A DNA stretch of 64,000 nucleotides from Monarcha castaneiventris obscurior (lineage: Eukaryota; Chordata; Aves; Passeriformes; Monarchidae). The DNA lies in NCBI GenBank assembly GCA_026261815.1, contig JAMPIT010000435.1:434001-498000 (forward strand). Reading direction: 5' to 3'. The first letter of the stretch is position 1, and each line of letters begins with the position of its first letter. The notes beneath the pieces are model-generated. The model worked only from the letters and a program-made list of their open reading frames with translations. It made no database searches and was not told where the DNA came from. Shown here piece by piece: positions 23,946 through 35,500 of this stretch. The position numbers and the translations under genes are program-made.

Positions 23946-25221
23946 CCCATTTGACAGAGGCATTATGGTTATACAATAATAAATACACGGTCAGTAAAAA
24001 CATGTAGGAAACTTACTGTCCTTCATGGCAAATAAATGCTCTGAGTAAAAAAAAAGTTGAAGTTCTCTATTCAGAAAGGATGAATGCAAACACCTCTGCA
24101 CTTAAAATCTAAGGTGTTTTTTTTTTTTTTCCCCCTGAGACTTACTCTCTTCATATTTCTCCTTTTTTGGCAGTTCCTTGCCCACTTACCACCTATGTGA
24201 ATGATTAATGTTGGTAGGACAGATTCATGTGTAAAAAACTTCAAAGAAAATAGAAGTTCTGCTGAAAACTGATGATCTGCATTCAAGTTTGTTCAATCTA
24301 AAAATACTCCTAATAATACGCCAGTGTGAATGGTGGCTCAGAGCTGATCTGTAATGTGGGCTTTGTCCTCCACAGCAGTTTTCTGGAGGCAGAGTTGCTT
24401 TGGAGATGCTCAGGCACATTTTTCTGTATTCTGTAAACCTTTCATTCACAGAATTGCGTGTCCTAGATGTGGTCCTGGGAAATGCTTCAGCCATGATCTT
24501 GGACAATTTTTGAATCCATACTGGATGGCCACCAAAATGCTTACTATCTCTCAGGAATTCTTTCTTTCCTTTTTTGGCTGCCCTGTCCCTTTCCTACTTT
24601 ATTATTTTCTCACTGCTCTATGCACACTGTCTTGTACACTTACTTTGATTTTTTTTCCTTTACCTGATCTTCTCTTTAACTTTTATTTTCCTACTTTTCT
24701 GTTTCCAGCATCCTGTTTCATTTTATGTCTTTCCTGGATCCATCTCATAATTTCTCAGCACCATAGGATCAGTGCTGACTTCCTTTCTGCAATGGAGAAG
24801 GGAAATTGTCTGGAGTCATTTTACAAACTCAGTCTGCAGCCTGTGACATGTATTTACACCCTTCTCATTCCTCTGACCTTTTCCGCTGGTACTTGGGAGT
24901 AGTCGCCTCAGGAACCAGAGAGGAAATTCCTCCTGAAACCCTGCAGGCTCCCATCCTCCATTCCACACTTTCCATTTCATCACTTTACTGATGCCCAGGA
25001 TTCTGACACTGATCTCTATGGTAGATGGGATAACCAAGGGTTATCTTTGGTTTCTGATGTGGATGTTTAATCTGGGCTTTGGGGGTTAGAGCAGAGCACA
25101 GTGGCTGAGGACAACTTTCATCTTTGCCCCGGCAGTGGGGCTGACTGTAGGGAAATCCTTTCCCATCATCATCTTTGTTTGATTAGCCACACGAAGAAAT
25201 CCATGTTCCTCTCCTTCCTTA

Positions 25222-25330
25222 ATCACAGAATGTTTTGGGCTGTAAGGGACCTTTCGATGTCATCTAGTCCAGCCTCCTGCAATGAGCTGGGACATTTTCA
25301 GTACGAGCAGGTTGCTCAGTGACAGGTATT
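25222..25330 (-). repeat. CR1 LINE 3' end
   Basis: atcacagaatgttttgggct, followed by gtaagggacctttcgatgtc and atctagtccagcctcctgc, is the complement of the typical CR1 3' terminus. Orientation is minus. Confidence 0.8.
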
Positions 25331-26384
25331 TCTGATTTGCTCCATTGCTGGAGGCTCCAGAGATGTCACAGGGGGTGGAGACCATGCCCTGGTTAAACAT
25401 GGGTAACTCCTCCTACTCCTCCACGAAGTTCACCCGTGTGGGGCTGGGCAATTAGGAAGTCTGAAGGATGTTACATAAAATGGGATCCACAGGCAGATGG
25501 GAAGAGGTTGTGCTTCCAGTGGATCCTGACTGAAAGCCCATTGTGGATCTGGTGATCAGTGAGCCTGAGCATGGCCAGGACCGTGCTGTGCTGTTCTGCC
25601 CTGTGCCACGAGGACAGGCTGGCCTTCAGAGCTGGGTTGTGATGCACAAACCCCTTGTCCACAGGATAAGCTCAGCCCACTTGAACAGAGGGGCCTCCAG
25701 CTCCTACTGGGTGACAAGGGGTTGAGCCATCCGGGGCTTTGTCTAACCATGCAGTAAGAAGTTCTCATGGGTACGTCTTCTGTGTTTGCCAGCAGAAATG
25801 GTTAATGGAGTTCTTTTGCTGTAGGAAAACACCCTCCTGTGATAGCTTGAATGCCCACGCCCATGGATGGGGTGTGGCTAGGATGCTGTATGTGGATGCT
25901 GCTCCGCTGGGGGTTCTCAGCATCTAAGGGGACAGAAGATTGTCTCTGCTGTTCCCATCTAGCTCTAACAAATAGCATTTGATACCTCAGCAGGTCTGAG
26001 AGCCTTTTTACTGGGATTGTGATGAACCAGCACCACCCAGTGCAAAAGAGGAGTTAGGACACAAAACCCAAGCCCAGTGGGAAGGAGCAACCTCATAAGC
26101 TCAGGTCTGTGTGAGCCACTAAACCTCATCCACAACAGAATTTCTGACAATGTTACTGCACAATTTTCAGCTTCACAACTTCTGTCAGACCACTCCCCCC
26201 AGCCCCAAATCAGTCCTGACTGTTAAACAATCTATTTCTGCACAGCAGTGCCCAAGTCATCCATGATGATCCTGAAAAGCACTGAGAAATGCTTCCTGCT
26301 GCAGGTGTTGGACCTGCTGACTCAGAACAGCACCTTGCTGCCTGGATTTAGTGCTCACAAACTGAAAATATTTACTGCATAACT

Positions 26385-27190
26385 ATCGGTGGTGGCCTTG
26401 GATAGAGTGATTATAACATTGTGAAGTTTCAGATCCTGCTAAGCACACTGAAAATGGCTAATAGAACAAAACCCCTGGATTTCAGAAGGGTTGGCATTCC
26501 TGAAACTTCCATATGCTCAGAGCCCAGCTGTGAGGGTCTCTGGGAAGCATCCATGGAGAGCACAAGCAGCTTGTGAGCGCTGGGAGTTACTCAGGAGCAG
26601 TCCAACCCCTACAAAAGGGAGAGGGAGAAAGCAGAGCAACAGACCACCCTGGCTTTGGGATGTGCTTAAACACCAAAAAAAAAAAAAAAAAAAAAAAAAA
26701 AAGATAAATACTGACTATGGGAAGGTGGCCAAATACCCATCAAGGATGACAAGAACCTTGCTGAGCCATGCAAAGTTGCATTTAGGAAGGCTAAGCTTGG
26801 CTAAACCCAGGAGGGGTATGAGAACCTGCCCTGTGAAGAAAGACTGAAGCAGTTAGGTCTTCTGAAGAAAACTTGTGGAGGACCTCATTAAAGGACTTTA
26901 GTACTTAAAGAGCAGCCACAAAGAGGATGGATGCTCTCTTTTCCCAAGGAGCCAAAGAACAATGGGTACAAGTTGCACCAGGAGAGGTTTTATCTTGATA
27001 TCACAAAGATGTTTTTTACAGAAAGAACAATCATTCTGTGGAACAATCTCCTCAGGGATGTGGTGGAGTCCCCACTGATGGACATTTTTCAAAATACAGT
27101 TGATATGGGTAATAGTTCTCACCTAGATTCCCTTTCCCACAAAAGGCTGGATCAGAGGATCTTTCCAGATGTCTACCAAGCTGTGCTGTT
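26385..27190 (+). repeat. Degenerate CR1 LINE with ORF2 remnant
   Basis: 26385-26500 resembles the CR1 ORF2 segment between endonuclease and reverse transcriptase (ctggatttcagaagggttgg matches ...LDFRRA-type coding). 26815-27190 resembles the CR1 3' part (gtgaagaaagactgaagcag, caccaggagaggttttatct, gatgtggtggagtccccact). Internal sequence is deleted and an A32 tract sits at about 26671-26702. Stops and frameshifts break the frame, so it is not functional. Confidence 0.75.
26671..26702 (+). repeat. Poly(A) tract
   Basis: An uninterrupted run of about 32 A within the CR1 region. It may be the tail of a small retroposed insert or an expanded A-run. No target-site duplication is evident. Confidence 0.9.
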
Positions 27191-27997
27191 GCATGATTTT
27201 ATGAAATATTTTAGCCCTTTTCTGGTTATATGCGAGGGAAAATTAGGTAAAAGCAGCACACCTGGCACTTGTGCATGTTCAGTAAAGGCACTCCTGTGGG
27301 GCCTTACTCTCTTGGGCTTCCCTGGTATTAAATCCCTGTCATTTGGGTTGGGAAAGTGGTGTTGATGTGGGTTTTGGAGCTTGAAGGACTTTATTTATTT
27401 ATATCAGGTTCAATCTTAGTTCAAAAGTACAAGAGCCCTAAAGAAGTCCAATTAAGATCACTTGATGACAAGGGCCAGCAGAAGGGATGATCTTCCCCAT
27501 CCTTGCTGAGCCCTTCTGCAGTGTGCTCTTCAGACACAGCAGTGAGGCAGTTCCAGGTGCTAGAAAAGCAAATCAAGGGAACAGATCCCATTTCCTGCTC
27601 TGCAGTCACTTCAGATCACTTCTCCTCCCAGCCCATGCACACACACTGGCACGTGGCTGGGCCTGGGGAGGGAACACACCCAGGAGTGAGACTCTGCCTG
27701 CTTGCTCCTCACAGTAACAGAGCCCACAGCTCTTGTGTCAAACCCTGCCTTGAACTTCCCAGGCAAAGACTTTTAAATGCCATCAGTGTTTTCTAGGACT
27801 GAACCTGGCTCTTCAAACAAATTTCGTTTCCTATAGGATGGGGGTTTAAAACTGGTTGGGGTTTAATCTCCTGTCATCACCCTCAGCTTTCACAGTTGCT
27901 TCTGGAAACTGTGCCTTGCATCATGTGCTCTACTTAACCTCTGTAACGTTATTGTAATGTTCAAACTTTCCTGGAGGACAGGTATTCTTCAAAAGGG

Positions 27998-28101
27998 TTA
28001 TTTTATTTTATTTTATTTTATTTTATTTTATTTTATTTTATTTTATTTTATTTTATTTTATTTTATTTTATTTTATTTTATTTTATTTTATTTATTTTTT
28101 T
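27998..28101 (+). repeat. (TTTTA)n microsatellite
   Basis: Eighteen perfect TTTTA units at 28001-28090, with short imperfect continuations on both sides. Long perfect pentanucleotide arrays are usually length-polymorphic. Confidence 0.98.
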
Positions 28102-29632
28102 ACTCAACCTGCTCCCAGTAAAGGTCTGTGCAGGAGCCTTGTCTGCCTGGCTGTGGCTGGTGAAAACACTTTCAGCTCCCCCATTTGTGCAGGGCACTGC
28201 TTGAGAAGCCATTGGACCAGGCAGTGGGACCAGAGGGACACACTCCAGGTCTGTCACCTACAGCTCTGCAGGCAGCAACAGCACAGACTCCCTGAGAAAG
28301 TGATTTATTTCCTTTTCTCCCCCTGTCCAAAAGCCACTCTCCCACGCTGGCAGGCACAGATGTTGAACCAGCTGGTTTCTTAAGGGATAAAGTAGTTGAG
28401 AATTTGCTGCCCTGAGCTCACAGTCACCAAAGTTAAATCCCCCTCTCTGCCTTACCCATTGCTCAGTCTCAGAGATTTCCCTCCTGGCTCTGAGAAGGAA
28501 GAGGAGACACACAGGACCTCTGGGCTGCTGGGACTTCAAAAAGAGCTCTTTGATATCATAAAGCAGAGGTTGCTGTGGGTATTACACTTGGGATTACCAC
28601 AGTTTCCTAAACTCTGGATGCTGCTAGTCATGGAAATCATTCCATTTCTGTGAAGGCTTCTTATCACCTTTCCTCCTTACCCAAAGCATGCAGAGAGCTG
28701 CATTAAAAATAAAGAGAGAGACGGGGAGAGAGGGCTGAGCTCGTTTCAGGGAATAGGGGGAGGTGGCCTCTGATGCTCTGGCTGTTAACAGCAAATTATG
28801 GAACATTTTGCTCTCAGAAATACACCCAAGCTGAACTCCCAATGCCATGCACACCAGAACAAACCCAGCTGCCACTAGAATCTCCACATCTGCGATAAGA
28901 GAATAAGTTTATGCCTTTGACATTAGACCTCAGAAAGGGTGGCTACTTTTGCAGTGCTTCCCTTGGCACAGCTGTGCCACGTGAGCCATCCCATGGTAGC
29001 CGTGAACTCTGGATTCTTCATCCAGAGTATAAAAGGGAAATGTTGGAGAAGGAGATCCTCTTCCTGCAGCCACAGATGCAGTCTGGCAGCTGTTGGTAAA
29101 TAAAAATGAGCTCTTTAATTTCATATTAAGGTACCCCTGAATCTCAGATGTTTGTGCTTAGTAGTCACACAATGTTCTTTTTGCTATTAAAAAGAAAGAT
29201 TCTGAAACGGGAAAAGAAAAAAGAGTAAGATTATTAAGTGTCACATTTTGGGTAAGGATTTTTCCCTGTTAAGTGGCAATTCCATTTTATTTTTCCTTCA
29301 GTAAGGCTATTTGTCTAGCAGTATAAGATGTAATAGCCCTCATGCTGAAAGAAGCAGTCTTAAATAGTTATTTTCGGTAGCATTTCTAGTGCAGAGAGGA
29401 TGTAAAGAGCAAAGAGTGTAAGAAGATCAGCAGTTTCTGTTGAACAATGAATCAGGAGGGGTTTTGTGTAAGCAATACCTTTCTTATTTTGGACATGTTC
29501 CTTTTTAGAGTGTTGCAGTATGTGTGATGGCACCTGTGGTCTCTGGAGTAGCCACTGGATTTTAAAACAAATTGTGGTTTGAATTATATTTGTCTTTATA
29601 AGTTACTCAACTATAGCCTTATGCTTACTGGA

Positions 29633-30262
29633 TGTGCTGGTTTTGGCTGGAGTAGAATAAGTTTCCTTCACAGTGGCTGGTAGGGGGCTGTTATTTTGGA
29701 TTTGTGCTGAATGCACAATAATATAGTGTATTGTAATATGCACACTAGTATTAATAATAGTGTTGATAATACAGAGATGTTTTTGTTACAGCTGAGCAGG
29801 GCTTGCACAGAGCCAAGGCCTTCTCTGCTTTTTGTTCTGTCTCACGGGAGAGGGAGTCAGGGGTGCCTGGGAGGGTGGGAGGACACATAGCCAGGACAGG
29901 TGACCCCAGCTGACCAAAGGGATATTCCAGACCATGGGACATCAGGCTCAGGATATAAAGTGGGGGCAAGAAGGAAGAAGGGGGGATGTTTGGAGTGATG
30001 GCATTTGTCTTCCCAAGTAACCATTAGCTGTGATGGGGCCCTGCTCTCCTGGGATGGCTGAACACCTGTCTGGCCATGGGAAGCAGTGAGTGAATTCCTT
30101 GTTCTGCTTTTCTTTTGTGCACAGCTTTTACAAAACAACAACACAACAAACCCAAACCCAACAAACCCTTTTGCTGTTTCACTAAACCTTTTTGCTGTTT
30201 CCCTGTATTTTGTGGGATAAATACTGTCCCTGTCTTTTCTATCTCTTTTTCCATTCCACCTG
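29633..30262 (+). mobile_element. Solo LTR of an avian endogenous retrovirus (ERVL-like)
   Basis: The element starts TGTGCTGGTTTTGGCTGG and carries blocks recalled from a common songbird LTR family, for example ccagctgaccaaagggatat, gagtgatggcatttgtcttc and catgggaagcagtgagtgaa. A TATA box (ATATAAAG) is at about 29953-29960, so the LTR reads left to right. No gag, pol or env sequence adjoins it, so it is a solo LTR with an atypical or rearranged 3' end. Family name and 3' boundary are not certain. Confidence 0.75.
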
Positions 30263-30374
30263 TCTCAGGTGTATGTTAGCAATTGCTAATGGCTTAGAGA
30301 GGTAGAAGATGAGAAATGTGACCATGTGTCAGAGCTTAGATGTGTCCAATTACCTAACTGGAAGCAGGTTAAAG

Positions 30375-30530
30375 ACCTGGAACAGCCTTTCTACTCATGC
30401 CCTGTGGCTGGCAGTGTTCAGGAGGATTTTGGACAATGCCCTTTAATAACACCTTTAATTTTTGGCCAGCCCTGAAGTTGGACTAGATTTTTTTAGGTCC
30501 CTTCCAAATGGAATCACTCTCTTCTTCCTT
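30375..30530 (+). repeat. CR1 LINE 3' end
   Basis: ctggcagtgttcaggaggat followed by gttggactagatttttttag and gtcccttccaaatgga is a diverged CR1 3' terminus in plus orientation. It lies about 110 nt behind the LTR. Confidence 0.75.
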
Positions 30531-32118
30531 TCATACCTTCCCTTGGGGCTGTGGCTGTGGAGCATAGAGGGAGGGTTGGGTCCAGGGGACACCTGCTGCA
30601 TTTGTTTCTATTGTTTTGGTGTGTTATGAATGGTGGGCATTAGAGATCACAGAGCAGAAAACAAACGTAATTTTGTAATGAAATCTCTGCTTCAGAAGAG
30701 CTATGAGAGGCAAAACCCACCGACATTTCTGTGGTGTACATCAGAAATGTAGAAACAAAAAACAGGTGGGTGGTTACGGATTTGCCTGGTGTTGTAGTAG
30801 TGATCCTTGACTGGACTCGGGGCTGAAGAGTTAAGTGTATCTCTTTCATTCTGCTTCTGTACCCTGTAAGAATGGTCTAATTACCCACTCCCAGTCTACA
30901 AACTGCAGTAGCTTAGTCAGTGATGTGTGATGAGTTGCTCCCTAGTTAAAAGGCAGGGAGATATTCTTGTAAAGTTACATAGTTTGAAGCTGATAAATTC
31001 TTTTTGAATCACTATACTGGTGATAAAAGGTAGTTTCCTTTCCCAGACACAAGCTACAACCTGATAACCAGAACCAAGTATTACTCAATGATCAAATTTG
31101 GAAATCTACTTTTTTGTTTTAATTTGACAATCATCCACTTTAATATATATACATATTTAAAGTCTGTACATGGTAAAATACAAAATAAAAGTGTTTCTTT
31201 ATAAGTTACACAATTAAACAGCTGCATTTGCCTGTCGTTTAGCTGTCATTTAATTAAAAAAAAAAAAGAGAAGCATTATTGAGTCATTGTTGTATTCATT
31301 GACAATAACCTTGGTATAAAACACCCATACAGAGTAAGTGTACAAAATAGTGTACAGTTCATATAAGCTGTGCAAAGACAGCAAAGTTCAGTTAAAAATC
31401 AAAGAGGTGTATCCACTTTCCTCTGTCCACACCACGGATAGCAGAAGCAAAGTGGAAAATAAGCACAAACCTGTGAGCAAGAAGGTTAGACAGTGCTTTG
31501 AACACCATATTGATGAATAAATTAAAATGGAAATCATGAATGTACAGGATCTCCATTACACAGGGCATGCTTGCAGGACACCTTCAAAGTCATTCCAGGG
31601 ATATCAATGGATCTGTTGCACAAGCATGGTGCTGTTTGGGGTGAGGAGGGAGGCAGTGCTTGGTCTGTGTCCCTCAAGGTTATTTATTTTGGAGGAAAGG
31701 GCTGCTAGATCACACAAGTCTTCAGTAGTAGCTGAAGTAGTATAGTAGCTGGAAATTCACTTGAAAGGTAATAAAAATGGTCACACCATCTATATTGTAG
31801 TTTTTGATTTTTTTTTTAATCTGGGGGAAGAAGTTTCCTTTCCTACAGGGGAACTTCCCTTTCCTCCCTGCTATAGAGCCAGGAGCTGCCTGTCTGTTTT
31901 TGGGAGAAGGTAGCTAATTAAGCAAATATTGCTTGCTAAGCAGAGAGAGTTATGAAAATTTTGGCAGATATTATGAACATGAAAACCTCCACACGGGGCA
32001 ACAAATGAGGAATACCAGTGAGAAGGAAGTCTTGCAGCTATTGTGATAAAGAACCTGTACTGAAGAAGCATGTGGACATTGGGGTGGGACAGCACCTCTT
32101 CAATTTATAGTACTCTGG

Positions 32119-32124
32119 TTTATT
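32119..32124 (-). terminator. DBX1: Possible proximal DBX1 poly(A) signal
   Basis: AATAAA on the minus strand, 48 nt past the stop codon, followed by a GT-containing stretch (gaggtgctgtc). It would give a very short 3'UTR. Other candidates are AATAAA at 31683-31688 and ATTAAA at 31139-31144, both on the minus strand, so the true 3' end is not settled. Confidence 0.4.
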
Positions 32125-32171
32125 TACATCTTTGCAGTGTCCCCATGTGATGGTAGGGGCAGGCAAGGGAT

Positions 32172-32549
32172 CTAAGAGACTGTTATCTCCTCCTCTTCTT
32201 CTTCCCCTTCATCATCCTCTTCCTCTGAGTCTGAGAAGTCTGAAGGTTTGCTGGGGCTGCTAGAATGGGATGGAGAAGGAGACATCTGGGAGTCCACTCT
32301 GTCCCTCAGGTGTAGATGTTCTGGGGATGGGTGGTAGGTTAAGGGATGCCGGGGGCTGGGCGGGCACACGGGGGGAACTTCCTCCTCCTCCTCCTCCTCT
32401 CCTGAGCATTTCTTGCCTACGTCACTGAGGTCTGGGTGAGGGTTGAACTTGGTGGGGAGGGTCTGTTCTCTGCAGCCACCAGAAGAGAGGAGCTCTCTTT
32501 CTTTGGAGTTCCTCCATTTCATCCTCCTGTTCTGGAACCAGATCTTCAC
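32172..32549 (-). CDS. DBX1: DBX1 exon 4 (helix 3 and acidic tail)
   Basis: 378 nt including TGA. It begins VKIWFQNRRMKWRNSKEREL, with DNA-contacting Asn51 present. It continues with CREQTLPTKFNPHPDLSDVG and a Glu run coded by a (GAG)n-like repeat. A Ser/Pro stretch follows, and the protein ends in SDSEEEDDEGEEEE... ITVS. The Glu run is a likely site of length variation between birds. Confidence 0.97.
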   Translation of the reverse strand: MKIWFQNRRMKWRNSKERELLSSGGCREQTLPTKFNPHPDLSDVGKKCSGEEEEEEEVPPVCPPSPRHPLTYHPSPEHLHLRDRVDSQMSPSPSHSSSPSKPSDFSDSEEEDDEGEEEEEEITVS

Positions 32550-35500
32550 CTACGGGACAAAGCAACAAAGAAGGGAAATGGTTCAGTAAAGCAGGGACCA
32601 GAAAAGGCGTTTTGGCTGCACTCTCAAAGCCCTGCACATGCCCATACTAAAGCTAACAGGAACCACAGAATCTGATCTTTGGAGGGCCCTAGGAGAGAGC
32701 TCGGGGCAATCAGGCTGTGGTCCTACTCACCTAGCTGGGAATCGTGCCATTTTTGGCTCTGTTGATCGTGGAGCGGAGGAATCTTGGCTCTCCACACCCC
32801 CTCTGCCCTCCCCCGACCTGGTGTCCCTCTCACCTGTGAGTCCTTGAGGCCCAGCTTGGCTGCCAGCTTCTTCCTGTCGGGTTTGCTGATGTACTTCTGC
32901 TTCTGGAACATCTTCTCCAGCGCCTTGCGCTGCACGTCGGAGAAGACGGCGCGGCGCAGCATCCCCCGGCGGGGCTTGCCCCGGGCAGCCAGCGGCCAGG
33001 AGAAGGTGCCAGGGATGGGGACCACGGCGGAGGCAGCTGTGGGAGGGACACACGGCACTAAGCAGAGCGGGACCGGCCCCCACCATCCCTCCCAACCCTC
33101 CGGGCGGGCGCTCATCAACCTGGGGCGGTGAAAAGGAGCTTTAGGCTTAACCAGCCGCCCCCCTTTCAGGCAGCGATGGCCGGGATTAGATCTATCAACT
33201 CAAATGTGGAAAATGGGTCAATGGTGGCCGGTTTTGTTGGGAGATTCAAAGGTCTCCGGCCTGAAAAGGCAAAGCGAGGCGTACCGGCTAAGATAGAGGT
33301 ATAATAAAAAAGCTCTCCCTCCCACTCAGAAGCATTTGATTTTTTTTTTTCAGATGCTTTTATCATTTCAGATGCTTTATTATGCTCGAGATGAAAATGA
33401 GGACTTTTCTGATTCCGAACAAAACCGCTCCTCTTCAGATGCAGTTTTGATCAATCAGTATTCATCTTTTTATAATAATCTCTTCTCTCTCCCTCCCCCC
33501 CTCCAAAGTTGGAGAATTCAATTCGAAGACATGAAAAGTAACAGCTAATTAGCACACTGCCTGGTTCCCAATGGCATTAGTATGATAAAAAAGGGCAGAG
33601 TTTCGCCTTAAAAAAAAAAAGGAGGGGGGGAACCTCCCCAACAGAGACAGAGATGCTAATGAAGCGTGAATGGTAATTGTGTAGTAATGAACTAACAGAA
33701 AAAGACTGAGGACAAGCAGCTAACGCCATATATTATTGGAACAAAAGAGATTTACACTTTCAAACTAAACACAACGGCATGCCAGGCTCCTCGGGAGAAT
33801 ACTGATGGCACAATCGTCTCTTTCCCCAAATCATTTTCATTAAATGGACATGAAAAGCTATTTATAAAGCTCAAGTTGTTTTTGTTAGGCTATTCACATG
33901 CTGGAGAAAGGAAGCAAATTCCATTATCCAGAGGATGAATAGAGGAGCTTGGGTTATTTTTTTTTCTTCTCTCCCTTTCCCTGTTTTCTTTTTAAATTAA
34001 TAGCTTGTTTGCGTAATTAGATTTCGGGTTTGGTTGTTTGGTTTTGTTTTTTTTAATTGTTCTCTCAACATCATAATACTTAGCGCTGTAAGACTCACAC
34101 CTCCGTGGCCTGCTTTCTCGCCCTTACCGGGGTGTTTGACGGTGTAACCGGGAAGGTGCAGGAGGGCAGGGTTAGTACGCGGCCGAGGTGCGGGAGGGGA
34201 GGGTGGAGCAGGGCAGCGCGCTGGATCCGCCCGTGAGGCGGCGGGGGCGGAAAGGTTTGGGGGACACCCAGAGGCTCCCTCCCTGTTCCCTTCCTCTCTC
34301 CAGCCTCCCCTCCCTCTCTCCAGCCTCCCCTCCCTCTCTGCAGCCTCCCCTCCGTCCCTGCGCGGGCGCTGACCGCTCCTCGTGGTGCTGAAACAGCAGC
34401 GCCGGCAGGGCGGGAGGGAAGGAGGGAGGGAGAGAGGGAGGGAGGGAGAGAGAGAGAGGGAGGGAGGGGAACCCGCCTCGCCTCGGGACCGTGACAATCC
34501 CGGCTAATTTGCGGATCAGCGGGAGGAGCGGGCAGGGAATGTCAGGCAGTCACTGCCTGTGCTAAATCGGGCAGCAAATTGGCGCGACTGATGCTTGAAT
34601 GTTGTACTCCCTCCAACCTCTGAACTGCGGCATAACCCCGCCGGGGGGAACGGAGGGACGGCAGATATCAGCGGGCAGGGCCGGCAGAGGGGCCCGCCCG
34701 CACGCAGGGACACTTCTAAACACCTACCTGGGAAATAGGAAGATCTGAGAAAGGGCTGGAAGGATCCTTCAAAGTACGGAAAGGAGAAAGTCTTTGGCGG
34801 GACGCTCTGAAGCAATGCAGGGGAGGTTTCTAGTAAATAAATAAAATCAAATTAAACGGAGGGTAACCACCGGTTGGACTCGACCGACGGCAGGGCTGAG
34901 TTCTGTCGCTTGGTCTGGAGACCAATGCTGTGGTACTTTTAGAAAAAGTAAAAGAGCCAGACTGAACTCGGAACGGCCGAGGAAAAGTCGCACCTTTGCT
35001 GGTTTTGCCAGCAAAGCGGCACCCGTGAGGGCAGGGTCAGCCAGAAGACACGGCCGGGGGACCCCTCGTCTCCGGGACCCCTCCCTCCGCCTGCTCCTCC
35101 CTTCCGTCCTGCGGCGGAGCGGGACCGGCCGCGGGCAGCGCTGCCCCTGGCCCCTGAAATCCGAGCGATGCCGGAGGGCTCTGCAGCTCGGGACAGGGTC
35201 CTCCCTCCCTTTCCTAAAGCGGCTCCCTGCGCTGCCCCTCGCCCGGCACCCCTCTCCTGCGGGCGGTGTGTCCCCAGCGCCCGGGGCCGCGCCCGGCGGC
35301 GAGCTCGGGATGCCCCCGCTTACCGGCTCGGGGCGTGGAGGAGAGGATGGCGTTGACTCCAAACTTCAGGAAAGTGGAGTCGCTGCTGGAAGTCTGTGGC
35401 GAACAGATCCTCCTGGAGCCGGCGGTGGTGGAGCTGGGGAGCTCCGGCGTTCCCGAGTCCGTCCTGGCGGCCGAGGCTGGGGGGGACATGCTGGGCGGGG

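Larger units (their letters stand above)
23716..32100. other. NAV2-DBX1 intergenic spacer
   Basis: Between the two convergent gene ends I find no coding exon. Recognisable content is the CR1 fragments, the solo LTR and the (TTTTA)n array listed separately. 24.0-25.2 kb, 25.3-26.4 kb, 27.2-28.0 kb and 28.1-29.6 kb show nothing I can name. A 182-codon open frame at 24354-24902 (+) is T-rich, Phe/Leu-biased and unlike any family I know. Confidence 0.6.

Noticed and set aside
24354..24902. 182-codon plus-strand open frame in the spacer
   Set aside because: Composition follows a T-rich tract (Phe, Leu, Ser, Cys). It has no recognisable domain and nothing to suggest it is spliced or initiated.
26931..27365. 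144-codon plus-strand frame
   Set aside because: Its first part lies in the 3' part of a CR1 LINE, which is not coding in that reading.
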